From assembly GCA_031370485.1 (NCBI GenBank), contig JANMQK010000345.1, forward strand, positions 1 through 33,245: a stretch of DNA of 33,245 nucleotides, written 5' to 3'. Under the pieces are notes generated by a model. The model searched no databases. It had not been told where the DNA came from and saw only the letters and a list, made by a program, of their open reading frames with translations. Below are positions 20,533 to 29,063 of this stretch, piece after piece. This DNA comes from JANMQK01 sp031370485 (GTDB lineage Bacteria; Acidobacteriota; Polarisedimenticolia; Gp22-AA2). Each line of letters starts with the position of its first letter. Position 1 is the first letter of the stretch. Both the position numbers and the translations under genes were made by a program.

Positions 20533-23526
20533 GTGGACGAGAGCGCCCTCCGCACCGCGCTGTCGTCGCTCCTCCCCGAGGGGCGGGCCCGGCGGCTGGC
20601 GGGGCACTTTGTCCGTCTGCCCGACCCGCAGGGCGCGCTCTATCACCTGGCGCGCTACGCTGCGGCCGCGGGCCGGATGCCCGATGACGACGCGGTCCTC
20701 AGCGACCTCCTGACGATCGCCGGGCACAGTCCGTACCTCGGCGGGCTCCTGGGACAGCATCCCGAGTTTCTCGAGGTTCTCGCCTCGGGCGGGCCCGCCG
20801 CCGGTCCACGGAGCCGCGAGGACCTCGAGCAGGACCTCGCCCGGTATCAGTTCATCCGGGCTTCGCAGGATCTCGGGGTCGTGCTCCGGCTCTTCAAGCA
20901 GCGCGAGTACCTGCGCATCGCACTGGCCGATTTCCTCGGGACGACCGATCTGGCGGCGATCCTGCGAGCCCTCTCGCAACTCGCGGACGTCCTGCTGGGC
21001 AAGGCGGTGGTCATGGCGCGCGCCGCCCTCGAGGCGCGCTACGGCAGGCCGACAAGCCGCGACGACCAGGGCCACCCTGAGGCGGCCCGCTTTGTGGTCC
21101 TCGCCCTCGGCAAGCTCGGAGGCGAAGAGCTCAACTACAGCAGCGACATCGACCTGATCTACCTTTTCTCCCGTGACGGCGAGACCTCCGGCACCGGGAC
21201 CGCGGGCGGCGCGGTCATCACGAACCGCGAGTTCTTCGCCCGGCTGGCCGCCGACGTCACCCGCCTGATCGCCGGAACGGGGCCCGAAGGGCAGGCGTTT
21301 CGCGTCGATCTCGGACTGCGCCCCGGCGGGCGGGACGGGGACCCGGCCATCTCGACCGGCGCCGCGCTCGCCTACTACCGCAACTGGGCGCAGCCCTGGG
21401 AGAGGCAGGCGCTCATCAAGTCACGGCCGGCCGCGGGCGATCTCGATCTCGGGCACCAGTTCGTCTGCCAGGTCGCGCCCCTCGTCTACACCCCGGCCCC
21501 CGACCCCTATGTGACGCAGGAGATCGCCGCGATGAAGGATCGGATCGACGCCAAGCTGGCCGCCGAAGGGCGCTCCGAGACCGACATCAAGCTGGGGCGG
21601 GGCGGGATCCGCGAGCTGGAGTTCGCCGTGCAGGCCCTGCAGTTGCAGCGCGGCGGCGCCGACCCCTGGCTGCGGCAGGGGAACACCCTCCTCGCGCTTC
21701 ACCGCCTGGCAGAGAGGGGGGTCTTCGGATACGGCGAGTACTCGGCACTCGGCCAGGCTTACACCTTCCTGCGCGACCTTGAGCACCGCCTGCAGCTGGG
21801 GCAGAACCGGCAGACGGCGGCGCTTCCGACCGACCCCGCCGAGCGGCGGATTCTCGCCCGGAGGATGCGCTTTCTCGAGACGCAGCCGCAGAGCGAAGCC
21901 CAGTCCCTCGACGAAACCCTCGAGCGCCACCGGGGGACGGTACGGGCCTTCTACGACATGGTTTTTGGCCGCGGCGCCCAGCCCGAGATCGCCGAAGAGG
22001 CGGACGACATCTGGCTCGACCGGCTCGACGAGGAGCGCCTCCTCGCGCGGCTCCGGCAATCCGGGCTGCCGGATCCCGAGCCGCTTCTCAAGCCGGTCCG
22101 GATGATCCGCAAGCTCCTGCAGCCCGCCGCGCTCTCGCCCGAGTCGCGCCGCGCTCTTCGCAGGGCCGGACCGGCCCTTCTCGCCGCCGCCGCCGGGACC
22201 CCCAGCGCCCGGCGCGCCCTGACCAATCTGGAAAAGCTTCTCTCAGCCCTGCTTGCCGAACCCGGGGCCATCGAGCGGTTTCTCTCGCACCGGGAAATCC
22301 TCGCGCCTGCGGTCCGCGTTCTCGGGCGCAGTGATTTCCTCGCGGGGCTGCTGATCCGCCATCCGGACATCCTCCGCAGTCTCGAGGACAGGGCGCGCAT
22401 CCTGCGACGCCCCGGGAGCGGGGAGTACCTCGAGGACATGATGAAGGCGGCCGCCGTGCCAGGCGGCCCGCGCGTCCGGGCGGCGGAACTGCGCCGCCGC
22501 CATCAGGAAGCGCTCGCCACGATCGCTCTCCGGGACATCAACAGCCAGGCGACGGTCCGCGAGACCCTGAAGAGCCTCTCCGACCTCGCCGACGCGACGC
22601 TCGAGACGGCCCTTCTCCTGGCCCGCCGGGAGATGCAAGAGAAGGGGCAGACGATCCCCCCGGGCCTCCGGGTGGCGGTGCTGGGGATGGGTCGTCTCGG
22701 CTATCGGGAGATGGACTACGGGTCCGATCTCGACCTGGTCTTCCTCCGGGACGGGGCCGAGGATGCGGAGAACTCCGGTCGCGCGGCGCAGAAGTTGTTC
22801 GAGGGGGTCATACGGATCCTCTCGACGATCAGCCGCGACGGCCAGCTGTACCGTGTCGACCTCAGGCTGCGGCCCTCGGGCCCCTCGGGCCCGCTGGTGA
22901 CCTCGCTGGGGTCGCTGCTGGAGTATTTTCGATCGGGCGCCGAGATCTGGGAGATGCAGTCATTCCTCAAAGCGCGGCCGGCGGCCGGTGACCCTGTCCT
23001 GGGGGCCCGCGCCTTCCTCAGTGTTGAAACGCTCATCCTGCAACGGGCCCGGGAGCTGGGCCAGACGGGGGTGGCCACGGCGGTCGAGCAGATGCGGCGG
23101 CGCCTGAGCGAGCCGTCCCGTTCCGGCGGCCGTCCCAGTATCAAGCTGGGGGACGGCGGCCTGATGGACATTCATTTCACGATCGAATACCTGCAGCTCT
23201 GCCACGGAGTGCCCGGCCCGCCCGACAAGGACACCCTTCGCATGCTGACTTTTCTTGCCGACCAGGGGCGCATCGACGAGGCGCGCATGCGCCTGCTGTA
23301 CCAGGGGTACCTCTTCCTTCGAAGGCTGGAGCACGAAATGCGGCTTCTGAACGACCGCCCCCCGGAGACCCTCCCTGCGGATCTCGCCCGGCTGTCCGAG
23401 CTTGCCATGTGCCTGGAAGTGGACGCCGAGCCCGGCCCGATCGCCGCGGCCCGGCTCATGGAGGCTTTCCGCAGCCACACCGCGGCCGTCCGCCGCGTCT
23501 ACCAGACAATTGTCCCCATGGCATGA
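20533..23526 (+). CDS. glnE: Bifunctional glutamine synthetase adenylyltransferase/deadenylase
   Basis: This 997-residue protein attaches AMP to, and removes it from, the regulatory Tyr of glutamine synthetase. It has two nucleotidyltransferase domains. The first has LGKLGGEELNYSSDIDLIYL with metal ligands Asp205 and Asp207 (deadenylylating half in E. coli); the second has GMGRLGYREMDYGSDLDLVF with Asp732 and Asp734 (adenylylating half). Each is followed by a GlnE-type helical segment (KLGRGGIRELEFAVQ; KLGDGGLMDIHFTIEYLQ). Both active sites look intact, so both activities are expected. Length is slightly above the 946 residues of E. coli. It starts at GTG 20533, eight bases after GAGGTG, and follows glnA by 77 bases, probably on the same transcript. 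Confidence 0.97.
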   Translation: MDESALRTALSSLLPEGRARRLAGHFVRLPDPQGALYHLARYAAAAGRMPDDDAVLSDLLTIAGHSPYLGGLLGQHPEFLEVLASGGPAAGPRSREDLEQDLARYQFIRASQDLGVVLRLFKQREYLRIALADFLGTTDLAAILRALSQLADVLLGKAVVMARAALEARYGRPTSRDDQGHPEAARFVVLALGKLGGEELNYSSDIDLIYLFSRDGETSGTGTAGGAVITNREFFARLAADVTRLIAGTGPEGQAFRVDLGLRPGGRDGDPAISTGAALAYYRNWAQPWERQALIKSRPAAGDLDLGHQFVCQVAPLVYTPAPDPYVTQEIAAMKDRIDAKLAAEGRSETDIKLGRGGIRELEFAVQALQLQRGGADPWLRQGNTLLALHRLAERGVFGYGEYSALGQAYTFLRDLEHRLQLGQNRQTAALPTDPAERRILARRMRFLETQPQSEAQSLDETLERHRGTVRAFYDMVFGRGAQPEIAEEADDIWLDRLDEERLLARLRQSGLPDPEPLLKPVRMIRKLLQPAALSPESRRALRRAGPALLAAAAGTPSARRALTNLEKLLSALLAEPGAIERFLSHREILAPAVRVLGRSDFLAGLLIRHPDILRSLEDRARILRRPGSGEYLEDMMKAAAVPGGPRVRAAELRRRHQEALATIALRDINSQATVRETLKSLSDLADATLETALLLARREMQEKGQTIPPGLRVAVLGMGRLGYREMDYGSDLDLVFLRDGAEDAENSGRAAQKLFEGVIRILSTISRDGQLYRVDLRLRPSGPSGPLVTSLGSLLEYFRSGAEIWEMQSFLKARPAAGDPVLGARAFLSVETLILQRARELGQTGVATAVEQMRRRLSEPSRSGGRPSIKLGDGGLMDIHFTIEYLQLCHGVPGPPDKDTLRMLTFLADQGRIDEARMRLLYQGYLFLRRLEHEMRLLNDRPPETLPADLARLSELAMCLEVDAEPGPIAAARLMEAFRSHTAAVRRVYQTIVPMA

Positions 23527-23537
23527 GATCGGCCCAA

Positions 23538-23572
23538 TTTTTCCACAAGGCTTGTGGAAAAACTGTGGAAAT
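23538..23572. promoter_or_regulatory. Cluster of DnaA-box-like sequences in a perfect palindrome
   Basis: In the 59-base gap between the convergent glnE and M23 genes, TTTTCCACA (23539-23547) and its inverse TGTGGAAAA (23553-23561) lie five bases apart, in a 25-base palindrome (12-bp arms around one G, 23538-23562). A third, weaker box TGTGGAAAT (23564-23572) follows two bases later. The first two fit the DnaA consensus TTWTNCACA exactly. It could instead act as an RNA hairpin at the gene ends, but the A and T tracts are on the wrong sides for a standard intrinsic terminator. No dnaA or dnaN is present in the window. Confidence 0.5.
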
Positions 23573-23585
23573 CGACCAGCCATGG

Positions 23586-25958
23586 TTATCGAGCCTCTTC
23601 GGCCGCCTTGCCCACCATGAAGACGGAAGTGGTGTCCGGAGAGGAGTTTCCCGCTCTGTCGGTGGCTGTGACGCTGAGCACGTGGCGTCCCGCCTTTAAG
23701 GGGGGAAGCAGGAATACCCGGGAGATCCCGTGGTCCGGGTCGAATTCCGACTCGACCGGGGCGCCGTCCAGAACGAACGCCACCCCGTCGAAGTTCAATC
23801 CCATCCCTTTTTCCACGACGGCGGCCTCGAGGCGGGCGCGGGGACCCACCCCTCGCGAACCGTCGGCGGGGCGGACGACGGTGATGCGGGGCGGCGACTG
23901 GTCCCTGAGAAGGGCAAAGCGGCCGTAGCGCCGGAAGGGGAGCGTCACCGAGCGGCCCCCGGGATCGGCCGCACCCCCTTCGTACGACCACGAGTCCCGC
24001 AGCCGGTCCCACCGGTAGACCCCGAGCGCCGCAGTCCCCTCCACTCCCTCCTTCAGCCGGAATGCGAGCGTGCCTTTCTCATCGAGGGCCTCCCCGTCCG
24101 GAAGCAGATCCACCGCCTCCCCCTCGGTCTCGAGCCCGCTCTCCTCCGGCGCCCGCAGCGTGCGTAGCATCAGCGCGCCCGGGAAGAAGCGCGCGCCGGG
24201 CGGGAGATCAACCGATATCCCCGCGATCTCGAGATGCGCCGGCTCGCCCGGCCCCACCACCCCCGCCGCGTAACCGATCCCGGGGATTGTCACCATGGAA
24301 TCGTCTCCCTGGCCTCGCGGACGGGAGCCATCGAGCAGCGAGACGTAGGAGAGGCCAATCCCGTATGTCAGGGCGTCGCGGTAGGGAAGCGCCATCACCG
24401 AAGTGGCGGGGCCGGCCCCCGGAAGTCGCAGCCTCGCAACGATCGGCGCCTCGGCAGGGGCGAGAAGGTCGAGGAACCCGGGCCACGCAGCCAACTGGAG
24501 ATCCTTGGCGCTCGCCGCGGGCTCGGACGATCCGTCCCCCGCGGAGAGGACCCAGGGGCCGGGCACACCGTCGCGCAGCGCCCGCAAGCGCACCGACGCA
24601 TGCCGGAGATCGTCCGCCGGTCGCCGGGACGAGCAGGTGCCGGACCGGGCGCTGCAGTCGATCGGCCGGAACCGCCGCGCTCCGCCATCCCAGAAATCAC
24701 CCTCGACGACGAGGCCGGGCTCCGGACATCCCGGCAACCGCGGCGATCGGGCCCCGGTCTCCCCCCCCGCGTCCAGGGCGTCGACAGCGAATCTCAGGAT
24801 CCTGCCCCGGGAGGACTCCCCCCCGGCTTGAGACTCGAGGACCTCCGGCGCCACCGGTCGCGCAACCTGCACACAGGCCGAAACCCTGGTGCGGTTCCCC
24901 GCGGCGTCCGTGACGACAACCTCCATCGTGTGAGACCCGGGTGACAGATCGTACGCCCCCGGATATCCCCCGGCCGCCGAGGCGGCTGCGTCGGGGGCGC
25001 CGTCGGCGAGAACGTTCCCCGGCAGCCGGAACAACCGGTAGGCGTAGGTCGACGGCCCGAGGCGGCTCTCCCGGTGGTCGTATATGAGCCCCGACAACGG
25101 GTACTGGCTGAAGCGGAAGGTCCTGAAGGTCAGACCGTACCTGACCCTGCCATCGATGCGGATCGTGACGCCATGAATCCCGGCGCGCCCTCCGCCGACG
25201 GGATCGTAGGCCGTGACCGTGGCCAGGAACGGCCCCGTGACACGGAGCGGCTTTTCGAAAACGGCGGCTCCGGCCGCCCGGGGAAGCACGCGATAAGTCC
25301 GCTCGCGCGAACTGCCGTCGATGAACGTCTTTGGTTCCGCGGCGGTGATGATCACCGACTCGATGACAGGCGGGCGGCGATCGGGGGGAGGCGTGAGCCC
25401 CGACACGAACGGATCGATCGGGGCGTCCTCCGCGGTACGGACCTCGAAATGGAGATGGGGGAGCCCGACCCCCGATTCCCCCGAGTAGCCGATTACCTGC
25501 CCCCGGCTCACCGTCACCGGCGGGTCAGGATAGATGTCGCCCGGATAACGGGTCTTTGTCTCCGCCTGGCGGCGCGCGACCCGCCGTTCGAGTCCCAGCA
25601 CCCGATCCTCGAAGCGGTCGAGATGGCCGTAGACGGTCGTCCGCCCGTCCGGATGACGTATGTAGAGCGCGCGACCGTATCCCCGCCATTCCACTTTGAG
25701 ACGCACGATCGTTCCGGGCCCCGCCGCGAGCACCGGAGAGCCGGTGACCCCGCCGGTCGAGATGTCGATCCCCGCGTGCAGGTGGTCGTAGCGGTACTCT
25801 CCGAACGATGACATGAGGTCGGTTCGCGCTTCGAGCGGCCAGCGCAACACCGACGGCCCGCGCTCCCTCGCGCGCGGGGGGGCCGCCGCACTGGCGGCAC
25901 CCGCGAGAAACAGAAGCGCCTGGACGAGGCAGAGGGCGGCACGGGACTGCAGGCTCAT
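23586..25958 (-). CDS. Exported M23-family metallopeptidase with long beta-rich C-terminal region
   Basis: This 790-residue protein starts with a signal peptide (MSLQSRAALCLVQALLFLAG, cleavage near ASA-AA). A LytM/M23 domain follows: HAGID motif with His61 and Asp65, GHLDRF with His112, and HLHFEVRT with His168 and His170, the full set of zinc and catalytic residues. M23 enzymes cut peptidoglycan cross-bridges or act as morphogenetic factors. Residues 185-690 are beta-rich segments of unknown fold, and the end (about 690-785) looks like an Ig-like domain (PPRITVVRPADGSRG to LSVTATDRAGNSS). I chose the ATG at 25958, which begins the signal peptide; a TTG 57 bases upstream lies within the opposing promoter region. 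It is convergent with glnE and divergent from the CNB-FHA gene. Confidence 0.87.
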   Translation of the reverse strand: MSLQSRAALCLVQALLFLAGAASAAAPPRARERGPSVLRWPLEARTDLMSSFGEYRYDHLHAGIDISTGGVTGSPVLAAGPGTIVRLKVEWRGYGRALYIRHPDGRTTVYGHLDRFEDRVLGLERRVARRQAETKTRYPGDIYPDPPVTVSRGQVIGYSGESGVGLPHLHFEVRTAEDAPIDPFVSGLTPPPDRRPPVIESVIITAAEPKTFIDGSSRERTYRVLPRAAGAAVFEKPLRVTGPFLATVTAYDPVGGGRAGIHGVTIRIDGRVRYGLTFRTFRFSQYPLSGLIYDHRESRLGPSTYAYRLFRLPGNVLADGAPDAAASAAGGYPGAYDLSPGSHTMEVVVTDAAGNRTRVSACVQVARPVAPEVLESQAGGESSRGRILRFAVDALDAGGETGARSPRLPGCPEPGLVVEGDFWDGGARRFRPIDCSARSGTCSSRRPADDLRHASVRLRALRDGVPGPWVLSAGDGSSEPAASAKDLQLAAWPGFLDLLAPAEAPIVARLRLPGAGPATSVMALPYRDALTYGIGLSYVSLLDGSRPRGQGDDSMVTIPGIGYAAGVVGPGEPAHLEIAGISVDLPPGARFFPGALMLRTLRAPEESGLETEGEAVDLLPDGEALDEKGTLAFRLKEGVEGTAALGVYRWDRLRDSWSYEGGAADPGGRSVTLPFRRYGRFALLRDQSPPRITVVRPADGSRGVGPRARLEAAVVEKGMGLNFDGVAFVLDGAPVESEFDPDHGISRVFLLPPLKAGRHVLSVTATDRAGNSSPDTTSVFMVGKAAEEAR

Positions 25959-25967
25959 CGCCCGTGG

Positions 25968-25996
25968 ATTGTAGCGGGAATGACGGGTGGGGGAAA
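25968..25996 (-). promoter_or_regulatory. Candidate promoter for the M23 peptidase gene
   Basis: Minus strand TTTCCC (25996-25991), a 17-base spacer and TACAAT (25973-25968). The -35 is weak and the -10 matches five of six bases. Nine bases separate the -10 from the ATG, so the transcript would be almost leaderless; no Shine-Dalgarno sequence is seen. Confidence 0.4.
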
Positions 25997-26008
25997 TGCC
26001 CGATTCGT

Positions 26009-26038
26009 TTGACAACCCTCGACGCGTTCCACTATCAT
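26009..26038 (+). promoter_or_regulatory. Sigma-70 promoter for the CNB-FHA gene
   Basis: Perfect TTGACA (26009-26014), an 18-base spacer and TATCAT (26033-26038). Transcription near 26045 gives a leader of about 42 bases; AAAGGA (26073-26078) lies eight bases before the ATG. Its -35 is 12 bases from the opposing M23 -35. Confidence 0.75.
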
Positions 26039-26086
26039 CGGCTTCGTATGCGCGCCTAAACCCATCGTGCGCAAAGGAATAGCGGC

Positions 26087-26980
26087 ATGCCGTCCGACCC
26101 TTTCAAAGATCTGACCACGAGCAGGAAAAAGGGGGCGACCGTGTTCCTCGAGGGCGATCTCGGGAGCGAGATGTACATCGTCCAGTCGGGCGCGGTGCGC
26201 ATTTTCCGCGAGCTGAACGGCGTCAAGCAGGAGCTCGCCGTCATGGAGAAGGGGGACTTCTTCGGCGAGCTCTCCGTGCTCGAAGGCCTGCCGCGAACCA
26301 CGTCCGCCGAGGTTATCCAGGATGCCGACCTCTTGGAAATCAACACGACGACCTTCGACAAGATGATCAGGGCGAACATCGAGATCGCCGTCCGCATGTT
26401 GCGCAAGCTCAGCACCCGGCTGCAGGAAGCCAACCGCAAGCTGGAAGCGGTATCGCGGGGTGGTCCCGCCGGGAAGCGCTCCAAGGCGGATGTGGAGGCA
26501 GTTGACATCGATCGCCCGGCGGATGCCTCTCCCGACGCCCCTCCATCGATCGGCGTCGCGACGCCGCCGAAGCCGCTGTCCGAGATTGAAGTGCCGCCGG
26601 GTGTCCTGGGCCTGCTGATCCTGGACGGGGGATCGCGTCAGTTCCCGATCCTCACGGAGGCCGCGGTCATAGGGCGGTACGACCCGGTCACCGGAACCCG
26701 TCCGGAGATCGACCTGACCCAGGTGGACATCCATCGGTCCGTTTCGCGCCGGCATGCCCGGATCCTGGCCGAAGGGGGAACCTTCCGCCTCGCCGAGGAG
26801 GTCGGGGCGCTCAATGGGACCTCGATCAACGGCCAGCGGCTCACGCCGGGACAGCCCAAACCCATCGTCAACGGCGACCGGCTCGGTCTCGGCATGGTCT
26901 CCCTCGTCTTCAAGGCCGGAGAAGTCCGCGCGTCGGAAAAAGGCGCGCCGGCCAGAAGTTCGACCTCGCGGCGCGGCTGA
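26087..26980 (+). CDS. Cyclic nucleotide-binding domain / FHA domain fusion protein
   Basis: This 297-residue cytoplasmic protein has an N-terminal CRP-like sensor domain (about 8-125). Its phosphate-binding cassette GDFFGELSVLEGLPRTTSAE contains Glu61 and Arg70, the residues that hold the cyclic nucleotide in this family, so cAMP or cGMP binding is plausible. After a Pro-rich linker (126-172) comes an FHA domain (about 173-280) with GRYDP (196-200), SVSRRH (Ser220, His223) and NGTSING (243-249), which in the family recognises phosphothreonine. There is no helix-turn-helix, so it is not a DNA-binding regulator. It probably couples a nucleotide signal to a phosphorylated partner. It has its own promoter and is followed by a small gene four bases on. 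Confidence 0.92.
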   Translation: MPSDPFKDLTTSRKKGATVFLEGDLGSEMYIVQSGAVRIFRELNGVKQELAVMEKGDFFGELSVLEGLPRTTSAEVIQDADLLEINTTTFDKMIRANIEIAVRMLRKLSTRLQEANRKLEAVSRGGPAGKRSKADVEAVDIDRPADASPDAPPSIGVATPPKPLSEIEVPPGVLGLLILDGGSRQFPILTEAAVIGRYDPVTGTRPEIDLTQVDIHRSVSRRHARILAEGGTFRLAEEVGALNGTSINGQRLTPGQPKPIVNGDRLGLGMVSLVFKAGEVRASEKGAPARSSTSRRG

Positions 26981-26984
26981 AACG

Positions 26985-27251
26985 ATGGGCAACTTCAGCG
27001 GCGGCTCGGCGTACTCGATGTCACGGGAGATTGCGGAAGGGTTCGTCCTGCTGAACACGCACTCCCTGAAAAAGTTCACCGTGACCGAGCTGAAACAGCT
27101 CGGCTTCGAGCTGGACCGCGTGCAGAAGGAACTCCGCGCGGATCTGGTGGATCCCAACGACTCCATGGCCATCCAGAAGCGAGGCCGGAAGCTCGGACGC
27201 ATCTCCCAGGCCCTGCTCATCATCAACTCCACGAAGGCCGCGAAGTCATGA
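26985..27251 (+). CDS. Small protein of unknown function
   Basis: This 88-residue protein starts MGNFSGGSAYSMSREIAEGF and has two predicted amphipathic helices: LLNTHSLKKFTVTELKQLGFELDRVQKELRAD split by a short turn, and MAIQKRGRKLGRISQALLIIN. No known domain is recognised. It is soluble and has no signal peptide. The ATG at 26985 follows the CNB-FHA stop by four bases with no good ribosome-binding site, so it is probably translationally coupled; an alternative ATG at 27018 would remove 11 residues. It precedes trpS by 16 bases. It may be a partner of the CNB-FHA protein, by position only. Confidence 0.65.
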   Translation: MGNFSGGSAYSMSREIAEGFVLLNTHSLKKFTVTELKQLGFELDRVQKELRADLVDPNDSMAIQKRGRKLGRISQALLIINSTKAAKS

Positions 27252-27267
27252 GGGGGAGAGCGCTCCG

Positions 27268-28278
27268 ATGACGCCGCCGCCACGCCCCCGGGTCCTGTCC
27301 GGGTTCCGTCCGACCGGGCCGATGCACATAGGCCACCTGGTCGGCGCCCTCGAGAACTGGGTGAAGCTGCAGGAGACGCACGATTGCTTCTTCCCCATCT
27401 GCGACTGGCACGCCCTGACGAGCGACTACCAGGACACCAGCGGGCTCCGGGACAACATCGTGACGATGGCCGTCGACTGGATGGCCTCCGGCCTGGACCC
27501 TGAACGGTGCACGATCTTCGTGCAGTCGCAGGTGCCGGAGCACGCGGAGCTGCACCTGCTCCTCTCCATGATCGTGCCCCTTCCGTGGCTCGAGCGGGTT
27601 CCCACCTACAAGGAGCAGCAGGACCAGATGACGCAGCGTGACCTGGGCAACTACGGCTTCCTCGGCTATCCGGTCCTGCAGGCCGCGGACATTCTCATCT
27701 ACCGGGCCGACTTCGTTCCGGTGGGAGAGGACCAGCTGGCGCACCTCGAGCTGTGCCGCGAAATCGCCCGCCGGTTCAACAACCTCTACGGGCAGGTTTT
27801 CCCCGAGCCCCAGGCGATGACGACCCGCACGCCGCGCCTGCCGGGCACCGACGGCCGCAAGATGAGCAAGTCCTACGGAAACGCGATCAACCTCGCCGAC
27901 GACGTCGGCGCGATCCGGCAGAAAATCCTGACCATGGTGACCGACCCGGCGCGCAAGCGGCGCAGCGACCCCGGCAACCCCGACGTCTGCCCCGTCTACG
28001 ACCTGCACAAGGCCTTCAGCCCCGAGGGCAGCCAGCAGATGGTCGATCGGGAGTGCCGCCGGGCCGGGATCGGCTGCATCGATTGCAAGAAGGAGTTGCT
28101 CTCCCATCTCGAGCCGTTTCTGACCCCCTTCCAGGAGCGGCGCCAGAGGCTCATCGACTCCAGGGACAGGGTCCTCGAGATCCTGGCGGAAGGGGCCCGC
28201 AAGGCGCGCAGTGAAGCGCGCCTCACCATGGAGAGGGTCCGGTCGGCCATGCATCTCTGGGCGGGGAGTCCGTCGTGA
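27268..28278 (+). CDS. trpS: Tryptophan--tRNA ligase
   Basis: This 336-residue class Ic synthetase charges tRNA-Trp. It shows the start VLSGFRPTGPMHIGHLVGAL with the HIGH motif, DWHALTSDY, the tryptophan pocket around GYPVLQAADILIY, GEDQLAHLELCREIARRFN, and KMSKSYGN with KMSKS at 198-202. The C-terminal anticodon-binding helices include a Cys-containing segment GIGCIDCKKE. Length is normal. GGGGGAGAG lies about eight bases before the ATG. The stop overlaps the GTG start of scpA by four bases, so trpS heads or continues an operon with the chromosome-condensation genes scpA and scpB. This trpS-scpA-scpB order is seen in several phyla. Confidence 0.97.
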   Translation: MTPPPRPRVLSGFRPTGPMHIGHLVGALENWVKLQETHDCFFPICDWHALTSDYQDTSGLRDNIVTMAVDWMASGLDPERCTIFVQSQVPEHAELHLLLSMIVPLPWLERVPTYKEQQDQMTQRDLGNYGFLGYPVLQAADILIYRADFVPVGEDQLAHLELCREIARRFNNLYGQVFPEPQAMTTRTPRLPGTDGRKMSKSYGNAINLADDVGAIRQKILTMVTDPARKRRSDPGNPDVCPVYDLHKAFSPEGSQQMVDRECRRAGIGCIDCKKELLSHLEPFLTPFQERRQRLIDSRDRVLEILAEGARKARSEARLTMERVRSAMHLWAGSPS

Positions 28279-29063
28279 GCGGCGAGCCGCTCGCGAAGGT
28301 CGGGGACGACACGCCGCTCAGCGTGCGCCTCGCCATGTTCGAGGGGCCTCTGGACATGCTGCTGCACCTCGTGCGAACCGGAGGGATCGATGTCTCGACC
28401 CTGCCGCTCACCGAGGTCGCTCGGCAGTGTGACGAGTACCTCGCCCTCCTCCGGGAAATCAGCCTGGAATCGGCGGGCGACCACCTGGTGATGACGGCGA
28501 CACTCGTGCACATGAAATCGCGCAGCCTTCTCCCTCCGGACCCGGCCGGGATGGAAGGCCTCGAGGAGGATCCCGCGCTCGAGCCCGGGCGCGGCACCCA
28601 GCACATGCTGGTCGTGCGCAAGGCGGCCGAGCAGCTGCAGGAGCGCGAGGCCGTCATGGAGCTGCTCTACTCGCGCCCGCCCGACCGGGTTCAGGAATTC
28701 GCGGGCGAGCAGGGTATCGATGCCGACCTGTACGCGCTGCTCAACGCCTTCCAGGCGATCCTGCGGCGCCTGGGCTCCGATCCCGCGGCCCGCGTGACCC
28801 GGGAGCGGATCACGCTCGTCGATCGCATCAGCTGGCTGATGGACCTGCTGACCCGGGAGCGGCGCGTTGGTTTCCGCGCCCTCTTCGAGGAAATGGGCGA
28901 CCGGATGTCCTGCATCCTGACGTTCCTGGCCCTTCTCGAGGTCATCCGCCTGCGCCTGGCCCGCGCCTACGTGAGCCACCACCATGAGGACATACTGATC
29001 GTGCTGGCGGAGGAGCCGCCGGTCCCTCCCGCCCCGGCGTCCGGAGAGCAGGCCGATGCGTGA
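28275..29063 (+). CDS. scpA: Segregation and condensation protein A (kleisin)
   Basis: This 262-residue kleisin subunit bridges the SMC ATPase heads and recruits ScpB, condensing and separating the chromosome. It starts at GTG 28275 overlapping trpS. Family marks are FEGPLDMLLHLVRTGGIDVSTLPL near the N-terminus (the helical SMC-neck-binding part, split here as FEGPLDMLLHLV and GGIDVSTLPL), then MTATLVHMKSRSLLPPD. The middle is acidic (GLEEDPALEPG), and the C-terminal winged helix ends FLALLEVIRLRLARAY, the part that binds the SMC cap. The last 8 bases overlap scpB. The smc gene is not in the window. Confidence 0.95.
   Translation: MSGEPLAKVGDDTPLSVRLAMFEGPLDMLLHLVRTGGIDVSTLPLTEVARQCDEYLALLREISLESAGDHLVMTATLVHMKSRSLLPPDPAGMEGLEEDPALEPGRGTQHMLVVRKAAEQLQEREAVMELLYSRPPDRVQEFAGEQGIDADLYALLNAFQAILRRLGSDPAARVTRERITLVDRISWLMDLLTRERRVGFRALFEEMGDRMSCILTFLALLEVIRLRLARAYVSHHHEDILIVLAEEPPVPPAPASGEQADA

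Noticed and set aside
23538..23562. Palindrome as a bidirectional intrinsic terminator
   Set aside because: T-run precedes and A-run follows the stem on both strands, the reverse of a standard terminator; DnaA-box reading fits better, though an RNA end role is not excluded.
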